A stretch of 64,000 nt of DNA, from IMG/VR virus record IMGVR_UViG_3300010885_017276, positions 1 to 64,000 of that record; one strand, written 5' to 3'. The stretch is from a virus. Under the pieces are notes generated by a model that saw nothing but the letters and a program-made list of their open reading frames with translations, did not search any database and was not told where the DNA came from. The position numbers were made by a program, and so were the translations under genes. Of this stretch, positions 54,898-62,334 are shown piece after piece; position 1 is the first letter of the stretch; each line of letters opens with the position of its first letter.

Positions 54898-55378
54898 CGA
54901 AGTTTTAAAGGTTTCAGACTTAGTGGCTTTTGGAGAAAGTGACTATCTAGAAACAAAGAGAACATTAAAAATTATGGATGATATGGTAAAGGAGTATGTC
55001 AATAGTACAGACAGCCTAGACCAATTAGAAAACCTAAAGAAACGATTTAATGGGTATCTTGTGTATCTAGCCGGATATTACAGCAAGATTAGATGTTTCC
55101 GAGAGAACTACGAATACCTAGAGGCACAGCGTAAACGTATCAAGAGTGAGGCCATTGAAGACCTAATCCGAAATAGTGATGAGAAGCTGTCTCAATCAGC
55201 AGCCGAGAAGGTGGTTTACTCACATCCCTACTACACAGAACGTATTACCTTGTTAGAACAGCTAAAACGATTCTTCTATCTAGTGGACTTGTCTTACCAA
55301 AACTACCAAGATGTCCAAAGAAGTATCTATCAGAGTATATCAGTATTAGCAAAAGAAAAACAATCAACAATAAACTAA
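54881..55378 (+). CDS. Helical/coiled-coil protein
   Basis: A 165-residue helical protein with Lys/Arg/Glu-rich coiled-coil stretches (YLEAQRKRIKSEAIEDLIRN). Not recognised. Coupled to both neighbours, upstream of the nuclease pair, so a replication/recombination accessory role is possible. Confidence 0.7.
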   Translation: MGKSTNEVLKVSDLVAFGESDYLETKRTLKIMDDMVKEYVNSTDSLDQLENLKKRFNGYLVYLAGYYSKIRCFRENYEYLEAQRKRIKSEAIEDLIRNSDEKLSQSAAEKVVYSHPYYTERITLLEQLKRFFYLVDLSYQNYQDVQRSIYQSISVLAKEKQSTIN

Positions 55379-55599
55379 TGGAGGTTTCAGAACTAATTAA
55401 TTTTTTGTCCAAATTTGAACCAAGCACTAGGGTTATGGTTAGGGGGTACGAAGGTGGCTACGATGATTTAGTATCAGCTAAATTGAAAGATGTAGTTCTA
55501 GATGTATACGATGAATGGTGGTATGGTAAAAACGAAGTATTAGAACAGGTATCAAAAGGCAATAGCAAAGAATCAATAAAAACAATTATACTAGAATGA
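55378..55599 (+). CDS. Small conserved phage protein (VRGYEGGYDD)
   Basis: A 73-residue protein with PSTRVMVRGYEGGYDDL; I recall this short motif from many phage proteins of unknown role. Helical N-terminus, acidic remainder. Overlaps neighbours by 1 and 4 nt. Confidence 0.72.
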   Translation: MEVSELINFLSKFEPSTRVMVRGYEGGYDDLVSAKLKDVVLDVYDEWWYGKNEVLEQVSKGNSKESIKTIILE

Positions 55600-55976
55600 A
55601 AAAATTATTATTTGCAGTATTACTGCTACTATGTTTGTCTGTATCCTACGGACAAGAAACACAATTCAGAAGAATCTACACAGAGTTAGCTATTACTCAA
55701 AATGGGGAAACAACCAACAGCCAAGGAGAGAATGTGATTTTCTTTAACTACGGGGGAGAAGCCGTTATCAAAATCTATCTAGCAGATGGATCTGTAAGAA
55801 CCTTTGATCAAATCACAGACCGAGACGAGGGGCGAACCAAGGGGGGTATGGGGTATTCGGGGGCTACCTACAAGGAAAGAGATAAAGACCTTACTATTTA
55901 TGTCCAGCTATTTAAAAATCAAAACTATGGGTTCAGAATTTTATTTAGTAACGGAGACATGATACAATTTTTGTAA
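55596..55976 (+). CDS. Secreted protein with signal peptide
   Basis: A 126-residue protein. MKKLLFAVLLLLCLSVSYGQ is a textbook signal peptide with cleavage likely after SYG; the mature part is beta-rich (AVIKIYLADGSVRTFDQITD). Export to the periplasm in an early/accessory region hints at a role at the host envelope (e.g. exclusion), but no family is recognised. Confidence 0.72.
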   Translation: MKKLLFAVLLLLCLSVSYGQETQFRRIYTELAITQNGETTNSQGENVIFFNYGGEAVIKIYLADGSVRTFDQITDRDEGRTKGGMGYSGATYKERDKDLTIYVQLFKNQNYGFRILFSNGDMIQFL

Positions 55977-55981
55977 AAAAG

Positions 55982-56013
55982 TTTGCACAATTAAAAAGTA
56001 AGTTATATCTTTG
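55982..56013 (+). promoter_or_regulatory. Bacteroidota-type promoter for the nuclease pair
   Basis: TTTG (55982-55985), 20-nt spacer, TATCTTTG (56006-56013), 27 nt before the next gene. Confidence 0.86.
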
Positions 56014-56040
56014 CACAGAATTTAAAAACCAAAATATAAA

Positions 56041-57054
56041 ATGAAACTATTAAAAGACATCCCTACAAAACACTTTGTAGCTATTGACATCGAGACAGTC
56101 AGAATTGTAGAAAATTATGGAGACTTGTCTGACGAGTGGAAATCAGCGTGGGAGTACAAAAACAAACAATCCGGAGAAGTACCATTCTTCGAGGAATTAG
56201 CAGACTCTTGGGAAAAGACATCTTCGTTGTACGCAGAGTTCAGTAAGGTATGTGCTGTGAGCGTGGTGTTCCTATCTAAGAACGAAGATAAACTAATGTG
56301 TAAGGAGTTCTTTGGCCAAGATGAAGCCTTGTTGCTATCCCAACTTAGTGCATTCTTGAACCAAATCTCCGGCAGCAGTAAAGACTTTAGACTAGTAGGA
56401 CATGCTGCTAAGTACTTTGATTATCCTTTCTTATGCAAGAGATACATCATCAACAGCCTTTCCATACCGGCACTTCTAGACACAGCTCACCAAAAACCTT
56501 GGGAGAATAGAAACCTATGCACCAACCAAGACATTTGGAAGATGGGGGGTACGGGTGCAGGAAGCTCTCTACAAGCCCTATGTACAGCTCTAGCGATTCC
56601 AATTAGTAAAGTGGACTTAGTGGGTGATGAAGTGGGGAACGCTTACTACAGAGGAGAGGTAGAAAGAATTGCTAGCTATTGTTCCTTGGATACCATTGCA
56701 ACATTCAATGTAATCCGTAGAATCAAAGGAGAAAAGATCTTTCAGTTTGACGAAGTATCCTACCTAGACAAGAAAGTAGTAGAGGTTTCTACCGCTACTA
56801 AAGAGCCGGAAGATGTGCTGTTCCAAAAGCTGCCTATCCTACATCAGATTGTAAAAGCTGAGAGTATTCCGGATGAGGTAAAGAAAGAGTTATCCGCAAT
56901 CTTAAAAAAGAAGAAGATGACCAAGAAAGACCGAGTTATTGTAGAAGATATCTTAGTTAATCTGTACATCAACAATGAGATGTTTAAGTCAGACAGTCTT
57001 ATTATACAAGAAGCAAAAAAATCAGAAATCATATACCTTTTAGACAACATATAA
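56041..57054 (+). CDS. DnaQ-like (DEDDy) 3'-5' exonuclease
   Basis: A 337-residue protein. Exo I FVAIDIETV has D16 and E18; Exo II LVGHAAKYFDYPFL has D127; Exo III YCSLDTIATF gives the Tyr/Asp pair of the DEDDy type. It resembles the PolB-associated 3'-5' exonuclease family PF10108. Proofreading or recombination trimming is likely. Its ATG-stop overlap with the next gene suggests coupling. Confidence 0.88.
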   Translation: MKLLKDIPTKHFVAIDIETVRIVENYGDLSDEWKSAWEYKNKQSGEVPFFEELADSWEKTSSLYAEFSKVCAVSVVFLSKNEDKLMCKEFFGQDEALLLSQLSAFLNQISGSSKDFRLVGHAAKYFDYPFLCKRYIINSLSIPALLDTAHQKPWENRNLCTNQDIWKMGGTGAGSSLQALCTALAIPISKVDLVGDEVGNAYYRGEVERIASYCSLDTIATFNVIRRIKGEKIFQFDEVSYLDKKVVEVSTATKEPEDVLFQKLPILHQIVKAESIPDEVKKELSAILKKKKMTKKDRVIVEDILVNLYINNEMFKSDSLIIQEAKKSEIIYLLDNI

Positions 57055-57749
57055 TGGCAAATACAAAATTATTAGATTTACCAAAAATCTACGAAAACGA
57101 AGGGGGTAAGTATCCCCAACATACCGGAAAGCCTAAGCTCAGTTACTCAGCGTACACATCATTCTGTGAGGCAGCCTACAGAGGGGACTTCTTTGCTAAC
57201 TACTTCCTAGGTATCCGGAGTGAGGGTAACATCTTTACGGAGTATGGAAGCAAGTGCGGTAAGTTATTTGAAACAGATACAGACAGCTCAGACCTATCTG
57301 ACTTTGATGTAAGTGTTATCAGAGATATAGAAAGACCCCCAAATGCCTTGTATGAGGTAGAGATTGTTGTTGATAGGGGATCTTATGTTATTCAAGGGTA
57401 CATAGATAGAGAGTATCTAGATATTGAAGGCAATCTTGTAATCAGCGATTTAAAGACTGGCTCTATAGAAAAGAAAGCCAAGGACTACGCTAGTCAAGAC
57501 TACCAACAAACTACTTTATACGCCTATCAGAGAGAGTTAGAGGGGGAACATATCATATATTCAGGGGTCATCCTGCTAGATCGTAAGGGTAACGGCCAAG
57601 AAAAGTACCCTTTGAGATTAACCGGAGAGATTGAGTGGATACCTACACCTTACTCTAAAAAGAGAGCAGAGTTGTTCTTAAGTAAGTTTGATGCTACTGC
57701 TAAAAAGATTGAGGAGTATCATAAAATTTATAAAAAATATTTTGTGTAA
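57054..57749 (+). CDS. PD-(D/E)XK nuclease (Cas4/RecB-like)
   Basis: A 231-residue protein. The nuclease core reads GYIDREY (D118) - VISDLKTGS (D132-x-K134) - QDYQQTTLYAYQ (motif IV QxxxY). No Cys cluster of true Cas4 is seen. Encoded next to the DnaQ-like exonuclease; phage partners of this kind process DNA ends during recombination-dependent replication. Confidence 0.85.
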   Translation: MANTKLLDLPKIYENEGGKYPQHTGKPKLSYSAYTSFCEAAYRGDFFANYFLGIRSEGNIFTEYGSKCGKLFETDTDSSDLSDFDVSVIRDIERPPNALYEVEIVVDRGSYVIQGYIDREYLDIEGNLVISDLKTGSIEKKAKDYASQDYQQTTLYAYQRELEGEHIIYSGVILLDRKGNGQEKYPLRLTGEIEWIPTPYSKKRAELFLSKFDATAKKIEEYHKIYKKYFV

Positions 57750-57772
57750 TTAAAATAAAGGTTGTACCTTTG
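57741..57772 (+). promoter_or_regulatory. Promoter of the tRNA/tmRNA transcript
   Basis: TTTG (57741-57744), 20-nt spacer, TACCTTTG (57765-57772). It overlaps the end of the nuclease gene and faces ~1 kb of non-coding RNA genes. Confidence 0.86.
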
Positions 57773-57779
57773 CAAAATA

Positions 57780-57955
57780 AAATTAGTAAAAATTTATCAG
57801 TACTCCCTAAGTCAAAGTGTTATATAGCATTGGAAGTCTAAGACAAGCCAAGACTGTCTGTAAGGGGAAATCAGTAGGTAATCTGATTAAAAAAAGCTTT
57901 TGTGCATTATGGTCGAGGAGGCACTCTTTAAACAGAATCCATACACAAAAGCAAT
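57780..57955 (+). ncRNA. Structured leader before tRNA-Arg
   Basis: Several hairpins: AATCAG/CTGATT around 57869-57888, and GCTTTTGTG (57896-57904) with CACAAAAGC (57944-57952) ending 4 nt before the tRNA. The latter could position tRNA 5' processing. No ORF. Confidence 0.5.
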
Positions 57956-57956
57956 T

Positions 57957-58030
57957 GGTTTGGTAGCTCAGTTGGATAGAGCAACAGACTTCTAATCTGT
58001 AGGTCGTAGGTTCGAATCCTACCCGAATCA
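57957..58030 (+). tRNA. tRNA-Arg(UCU)
   Basis: Full 74-nt cloverleaf: acceptor GGTTTGG/CCGAATC (two G-U), D-arm GCTC...GAGC, anticodon arm ACAGA-CTTCTAA-TCTGT (anticodon TCT, reads AGA), T-arm GTAGG-TTCGAAT-CCTAC. CCA not encoded. AGA is the main Arg codon of this AT-rich phage. Confidence 0.94.
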
Positions 58031-58039
58031 CAGATTAAA

Positions 58040-58430
58040 ATAACTAAGCTGTGTAAAGCGTCAGAACTTATAATCTGATAGAAGTTAAAGGCTAAACATT
58101 GAACCTTTGTAAACTAAGGAGTAGCAGACACTACATAAAAATTGGGAGAATGTCATCTTTACCAAAACCTATAATTTACATAAAGATATTTACAGAAATG
58201 TAAAATGTGTTGTTCCCTTGAGAAAGGAATATAGGAGTAACAAATATAAATGTTAACAACACAAATGAGTTCTCGGCAAGTAGTTAATGGTTGCCCTTGT
58301 GACAGGCTTAAATGTACTTACCATGGTGAATTAACTACGTGACCCTACTCTTACTAGACTCCATGTCTGTAATTGAGGGTGCTAATAACGCGTAATATAA
58401 TTTACAAAAACATACAAAATTGTAAACTAT
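58040..58430 (+). other. Gene-free stretch with long-range helices
   Basis: No ORF and no tRNA cloverleaf. Pairings: AAAGG/CCTTT near 58090-58110; GTGTTGTT (58207-58214) with AACAACAC (58255-58262); GTAGTTAAT (58280-58288) with ATTAACTAC (58330-58338). It lies between tRNA-Arg and tmRNA on one predicted transcript. It may be an unknown structured RNA. Confidence 0.45.
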
Positions 58431-58444
58431 ATAACACATTAAGG

Positions 58445-58764
58445 GGGGGTGACTGGTTTTGACAGGTTACCAATAATTAATACAATCAGCCAGAGAGATA
58501 ACTGTAAACTAAGGTGAATTTTTTAAATGGCAAAAACATTTCTCGTGTAGTATCTCAAGGAGACAACGCACAAATCGAAGCTAACATGAACAAAGTATTC
58601 TCTCTATTGGGAGAAGAAGTTGCTGTAGCAGCCTAAATTCAAAGGATTTCTCTATTAGATTAAATAGAGTGGTGGAATCGTCAAGTGAGATTGACCCCAA
58701 TTAAGCTGTATAAATTGTATTAATGAACGTAATTTGGACGGGGGTTCGACTCCCCCCACCTCCA
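58445..58764 (+). ncRNA. ssrA: tmRNA (ssrA) encoded by the phage
   Basis: The tRNA-like domain: GGGGGTG (58445-58451) pairs with CACCTCC (58757-58763), then discriminator A; T-arm GGGGG-TTCGACT-CCCCC (58740-58756); the 5' half reads GACTGGTTTTGACAGG as in bacterial tmRNAs. Helix H2 is seen as ATTAATACAAT (58476-58486) with ATTGTATTAAT (58714-58724) and GTTAC (58466-58470) with GTAAT (58729-58733). At 320 nt it is short, and the region after the tag stop is only ~130 nt, so pseudoknots are reduced. It should rescue stalled ribosomes and tag nascent peptides for proteolysis. Confidence 0.93.
58529..58636 (+). other. tmRNA tag reading frame, predicted 35 codons
   Basis: From GGC at 58529 (nt 85 of the RNA, the usual resume position; Gly is the usual first tag residue in Bacteroidota) one open frame runs to TAA 58634-58636. 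It starts GKNISRVVSQGDN and ends LLGEEVAVAA. Normal tags are 8-15 residues (Bacteroidota GENNYALAA-like). If the resume codon were instead GGA at 58610 the tag would be GEEVAVAA. Both end in Ala-Ala for Clp-type proteases; position favours the long one. Confidence 0.65.
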
Positions 58765-58778
58765 CAAATGTTTAACGC

Positions 58779-58874
58779 ATGAACATACTTATTAAATTAT
58801 TAGTACTCGCTGTGCCTTTAGGGCTATCAGCAAAACCTTTAATCAGAGCATTTAAAAACAGAAACAAAAAATGA
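58779..58874 (+). CDS. Tiny single-pass membrane protein
   Basis: A 31-residue frame: MNILIKLLVLAVPLGLSAKP and a basic tail. Its TGA overlaps the next ATG (ATGA), which supports translation. Confidence 0.55.
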   Translation: MNILIKLLVLAVPLGLSAKPLIRAFKNRNKK

Positions 58875-59137
58875 AAACAATCAAAATTGACGAAAATTAC
58901 TACATTTCCAGAGAGGACAGCCACAACTTCATTCTCCGTTACAGAGAAAACAAGGTAATCACAAAAGGGGGAGAAGAAAAGGAAGTTTTTTCAGAGAACA
59001 ACTACTACTACCCCAACGTATCGGGGTGCTTAAAGAAGTACCTAGACATAACTCAGACTAATGCAAAAGATGTTAAAGATTGTATCCAAGTAACACAAGA
59101 ATGCTATGAAAAAATAAGCAAATTAAAATTTAACTAA
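58871..59137 (+). CDS. Hypothetical small phage protein
   Basis: An 88-residue protein: MKTIKIDENYYISREDSHNF, then a YYYPNVSGCLKKYLDI core. I recall this YYIxxD...YYxxxxxxLKxYL pattern from small phage proteins (DUF5405-like), function unknown. Confidence 0.68.
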   Translation: MKTIKIDENYYISREDSHNFILRYRENKVITKGGEEKEVFSENNYYYPNVSGCLKKYLDITQTNAKDVKDCIQVTQECYEKISKLKFN

Positions 59138-59169
59138 TTTGCAAATATCAGATATTAATCGTATCTTTG
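59138..59169 (+). promoter_or_regulatory. Promoter of the ribonucleotide reductase operon
   Basis: TTTG (59138-59141), 20-nt spacer, TATCTTTG (59162-59169). It overlaps the previous stop codon region and has a leader of ~75 nt before nrdB. Confidence 0.87.
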
Positions 59170-59182
59170 TTCTTTAAAATTC

Positions 59183-59216
59183 AGCACCTCTTTCGTAAAT
59201 CGGGGTGCTTTTTTTT
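59183..59216 (+). terminator. Leader terminator (attenuator) before nrdB
   Basis: AGCACC (59183-59188) pairs with GGTGCT (59204-59209), followed by eight T, all inside the ~75-nt leader between promoter and nrdB. Transcripts from the promoter must pass it, so it can act as an attenuator. Confidence 0.75.
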
Positions 59217-59249
59217 CCGACATACATAACTAATAATTTTATTTTAACA

Positions 59250-60227
59250 ATGAGTATTTTTACTGAAAGAAAGAACTACAAGCCATTCGAGTATAATGGT
59301 ATTACCGACCCACTTATCAACGCTATGTGGGCAAGTCATTGGACTCACAACGAATTTAATTTCTTGAATGATGTCCAAGATTACAAAACAAAATTGTCCC
59401 CTGAAGAACAAGAGGTAGTCAAAAGAGCTATCTTGTTGACATCACAAGTAGAGGTAGCTGTTAAGTCCTATTGGTCTAACATAGGAAAGCTTCTACCTAA
59501 GCCGGAGATAGCGGACATGGGGGCTGTGTTTGGGGGAGTTGAGGTGATTCACTCAAAAGCTTACGCAGAGATTTTATCTAAGTTAGGATTAGAGGATCAG
59601 TTCAATGATATTTTTAACGAACCGGTTGTCGTAGGTAGGGTAAACTATTTGTCAAAGTATATCAACAAGATTTACAAGAATGACCACAAAAACATTTGTT
59701 ACTCCTTGGTTCTTTTCACATTGTTCACAGAGTACACAGCTTTGTTCTCACAGTTTTATACTATCCTAGGCTTTAATAGATTCAGAGGTGTTTTGAAAGA
59801 TGTGGCCAATGTTGTACAATACACATCAAAAGAAGAAAACTTACATGCTGAAGGAGGCATCGCATTGCTGAACCAAATCAGAGCAGAGCATCCGGAGTTG
59901 TTTGACCAAGAGTTTGTACAAAAGATACAAGATGAAGTTCAAGAGGCTTTCAAAGCAGAATCAGATTTGATTGATTGGATTTTATCAGGGTACGAGAATG
60001 AGTTTTTATCTCCCACAATATTGAAAGGGTACATTAAGATTAGATTAAACGACTCTCTAGTAAAAATTGGTATGGAACCGGCCTTTGATATAGATCCGGA
60101 AATAAAAGAGAAGACTTTGTGGATGGAAGAGGAAGTTTACGCAAGTGCATTGACAGATTTTTTTCACAAGAAGCCTATCGATTACTCGAAGAAAATGAAA
60201 GCATATAACGAAGAAGAATTATTTTAA
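59250..60227 (+). CDS. nrdB: Ribonucleotide reductase class I small subunit
   Basis: A 325-residue protein with ATG 59250 (a longer start at 59205 lies in the attenuator tail). Metal-binding residues in order: E68 (SQVEVAV), E98 and H101 with radical Y105 (EVIHSKAY), E161, E196 and H199 (EENLH). The tyrosine suggests a class Ia/b radical cofactor. Makes dNTPs with NrdA for phage DNA synthesis; thioredoxin at 38979 can supply electrons. Confidence 0.95.
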   Translation: MSIFTERKNYKPFEYNGITDPLINAMWASHWTHNEFNFLNDVQDYKTKLSPEEQEVVKRAILLTSQVEVAVKSYWSNIGKLLPKPEIADMGAVFGGVEVIHSKAYAEILSKLGLEDQFNDIFNEPVVVGRVNYLSKYINKIYKNDHKNICYSLVLFTLFTEYTALFSQFYTILGFNRFRGVLKDVANVVQYTSKEENLHAEGGIALLNQIRAEHPELFDQEFVQKIQDEVQEAFKAESDLIDWILSGYENEFLSPTILKGYIKIRLNDSLVKIGMEPAFDIDPEIKEKTLWMEEEVYASALTDFFHKKPIDYSKKMKAYNEEELF

Positions 60228-60228
60228 T

Positions 60229-61875
60229 ATGAAGAATTATTATTGGTTAAACCAAGACTCAAGAACTTTTTTGAGTAAAGATTATTTATTACCGGGAGTT
60301 ACCCCCGAAGAAAGAATACGAGAAATCGCAGACACAGCCGAAGAAATCCTAGGCATTGATGGGTTTGCAAATAAGTTCGAGGACTATATGTCTAGAGGGT
60401 TCTATTCATTAGCCACTCCAGTTTGGATGAACTTTGGGTTAGACCGTGGGTTACCTATCTCTTGCTATGGTATTGACATCCAAGATGATACTATGGACAT
60501 CTTGAGGTCAGCTGCTGAGATCGGGGCTTTGACCAAGATGGGTGGAGGGACTGCAGGATTCTTTGGTAAGCTAAGAGGTAGAGGTGCTAAGATTAAAAAT
60601 AACGGAGTTTCAAATGGAGCAGTTAGTTTTATGTCTTTGTTCCAATCTACCACAAACATAATCACACAAGGCCAAGCAAGACGAGGTTACTTTGCTGCTT
60701 ATCTACCGGTTGACCATCCGGATATCGAGGAGTTCTTACAATGCCGTGAAGAGGGCAACGCAATCCAAGATATTGCTATTGGTGTTTGTATCTCAGATGA
60801 GTGGATGGAGGCAGTAGAAGCCGGAGACAGCGATAAAAGAAAGGTATTAGCTAAGATACACCAAAAGAGAGCAGAGACAGGTTTCCCTTATATCTTCTTT
60901 ACCGGTAATGTTAACAAAAACAAACCGGAAGTCTATAAGAATAAACACATGGATATCAATCACTCTCAGATGTGTACTGAAATCTTAGAATACACAGATG
61001 ACAAAAAGAGTTTTGTTTGTTGTTTGTCCTCTTTGAACTTGTTACATTGGGATGAGATAAAAGATACAGATGCTATCGAAACTTTGGCTTACTTCTTAGA
61101 TGCAGTATACTCAGAGTTCATAAAGAAAGCAGACAATGTCCCCTTTATGGAAAAGGCCGTGCTTTTTGCAAAAGAACACAGAAGTATCGGTATTGGGGTT
61201 CTAGGTTGGCATAGCTTCTTACAATCTAAGATGATACCATTTGAGGGGCTAGAGTCTAAGATGCTGAACGCAGAGATATTTAGAACCATCAACGATAAGA
61301 GTTTGATTGCTAGTATGAGGTTGGCTACTATATATGGAGAGCCTAAGATGTTAGAAGGTTACGGTCAGAGGTTTACCACTAGACTAGCAATTGCCCCTAC
61401 TACTAGTTCATCATTTATCCTAGGACAAGTTAGTCCAAGTATCGAGCCACTACATTCAAACTACTTTATCAAAGATTTAGCTAAAGGTAAGTTTGTTTAT
61501 ATTAACCCTTACTTGAAACAGCTACTAGAAGATAAAGAACAAGACACTCCGGAAGTATGGAGAAACATTTTGTCTAAGGGAGGTTCAGTACAGCACTTGG
61601 ATTTCTTGGATGAAAGAGAAAAAGGAGTATTCAAAACCTTTGGTGAGATTAGCCAATTAGAAATTGTGCAACAAGCCGCACAAAGACAGAAGTTTATCGA
61701 CCAAGGTCAATCATTAAACCTGATGATACACCCTGATACCACACTAAAAGATGTCAATGCTTTATTCTTTGAGGCTTGGAATCTAGGTATTAAGACATTG
61801 TATTACCAAAGAAGTGTTAATATGGCTCAACAAGTAAGTCGAGATCTTATGAATTGTAGCTCATGTGAGGCTTAG
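60229..61875 (+). CDS. nrdA: Ribonucleotide reductase class I large subunit
   Basis: A 548-residue catalytic subunit, much shorter than E. coli NrdA. It starts right at the catalytic barrel, without an N-terminal ATP cone. Seen: ATPVWMNFG and LPISCYG with C79, the active-site SQMCTEI (Cys, Glu), a conserved CCLSSLNL, the nucleotide loop APTTSSSFILG, and a C-terminal CSSCEA redox pair. The start is 2 nt after nrdB. Confidence 0.95.
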   Translation: MKNYYWLNQDSRTFLSKDYLLPGVTPEERIREIADTAEEILGIDGFANKFEDYMSRGFYSLATPVWMNFGLDRGLPISCYGIDIQDDTMDILRSAAEIGALTKMGGGTAGFFGKLRGRGAKIKNNGVSNGAVSFMSLFQSTTNIITQGQARRGYFAAYLPVDHPDIEEFLQCREEGNAIQDIAIGVCISDEWMEAVEAGDSDKRKVLAKIHQKRAETGFPYIFFTGNVNKNKPEVYKNKHMDINHSQMCTEILEYTDDKKSFVCCLSSLNLLHWDEIKDTDAIETLAYFLDAVYSEFIKKADNVPFMEKAVLFAKEHRSIGIGVLGWHSFLQSKMIPFEGLESKMLNAEIFRTINDKSLIASMRLATIYGEPKMLEGYGQRFTTRLAIAPTTSSSFILGQVSPSIEPLHSNYFIKDLAKGKFVYINPYLKQLLEDKEQDTPEVWRNILSKGGSVQHLDFLDEREKGVFKTFGEISQLEIVQQAAQRQKFIDQGQSLNLMIHPDTTLKDVNALFFEAWNLGIKTLYYQRSVNMAQQVSRDLMNCSSCEA

Positions 61876-61898
61876 TTTTATATTTAATTTTTTGTTTG

Positions 61899-61926
61899 AA
61901 CCCTCTAGAAATAGGGGGTTTTTTTA
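61899..61926 (+). terminator. Terminator of the nrd operon
   Basis: AACCCTC (61899-61905) pairs with GGGGGTT (61914-61920; one mismatch), followed by six T. Confidence 0.83.
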
Positions 61927-61950
61927 TGATAAAAAATATTTAACAAAAAG

Positions 61951-61982
61951 CTTGTGTATGTTAAAGAATATTTATATCTTTG
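61951..61982 (+). promoter_or_regulatory. Bacteroidota-type promoter
   Basis: CTTG (61951-61954), 20-nt spacer, TATCTTTG (61975-61982), 26 nt before the next gene. Confidence 0.8.
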
Positions 61983-62008
61983 CAGAGTAAAATTAAAACA
62001 TTAGAATT

Positions 62009-62332
62009 ATGCACACAATAACAGTATGCCCAAGATGCGACAAGGACTTTATGTATCACCAAACAGATGTGCATTTGCATAGAGCAGTTGCGTGGGATGC
62101 AGACACCAATGAGCCGTGTTCCTTTGAAACACTTTGCCAAGATTGTGACCTAGAAGAAAAGTGGGTCGGCAAAGAAGTTAAAGTCAAGGGGGATGGCTAT
62201 GATACGCATTTGAATAAGTATAAGCTAGTTGTCACAGACATTGTTAGTGAAGAGTTCCCTATAACAGTTAAAATTGGGGATACTGATAGCTTTGAATGGT
62301 TTAACGAAAACGAATTAATTTTAGTTGAATAG
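62009..62332 (+). CDS. Zinc-ribbon protein
   Basis: A 107-residue protein. CPRC (C7, C10) and CQDC (C43, C46) form a likely zinc ribbon, followed by a small beta-rich domain (about 55-107). Likely nucleic-acid or protein binding. Not further recognised. Confidence 0.7.
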   Translation: MHTITVCPRCDKDFMYHQTDVHLHRAVAWDADTNEPCSFETLCQDCDLEEKWVGKEVKVKGDGYDTHLNKYKLVVTDIVSEEFPITVKIGDTDSFEWFNENELILVE

Positions 62333-62334
62333 AT

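Noticed and set aside
57807-58031. Minus-strand frame with MIRVGFEPTTYRLEV start
   Set aside because: It is the well-known false translation of the antisense strand of a tRNA gene (here tRNA-Arg).
58056-58110. Possible tRNA after tRNA-Arg
   Set aside because: An anticodon-like stem exists (TCAGA/TCTGA), but the loop has 8 nt, and there is no D-arm, no T-loop sequence and no acceptor pairing.
58040-58430. Group I intron or RNase P RNA
   Set aside because: None of the conserved core motifs of either class are present; only generic helices are seen.
58528-58551. ATG GCA AAA... frame (MAKTFLV) inside the tmRNA
   Set aside because: Only seven codons, in another frame than the tag; no support.
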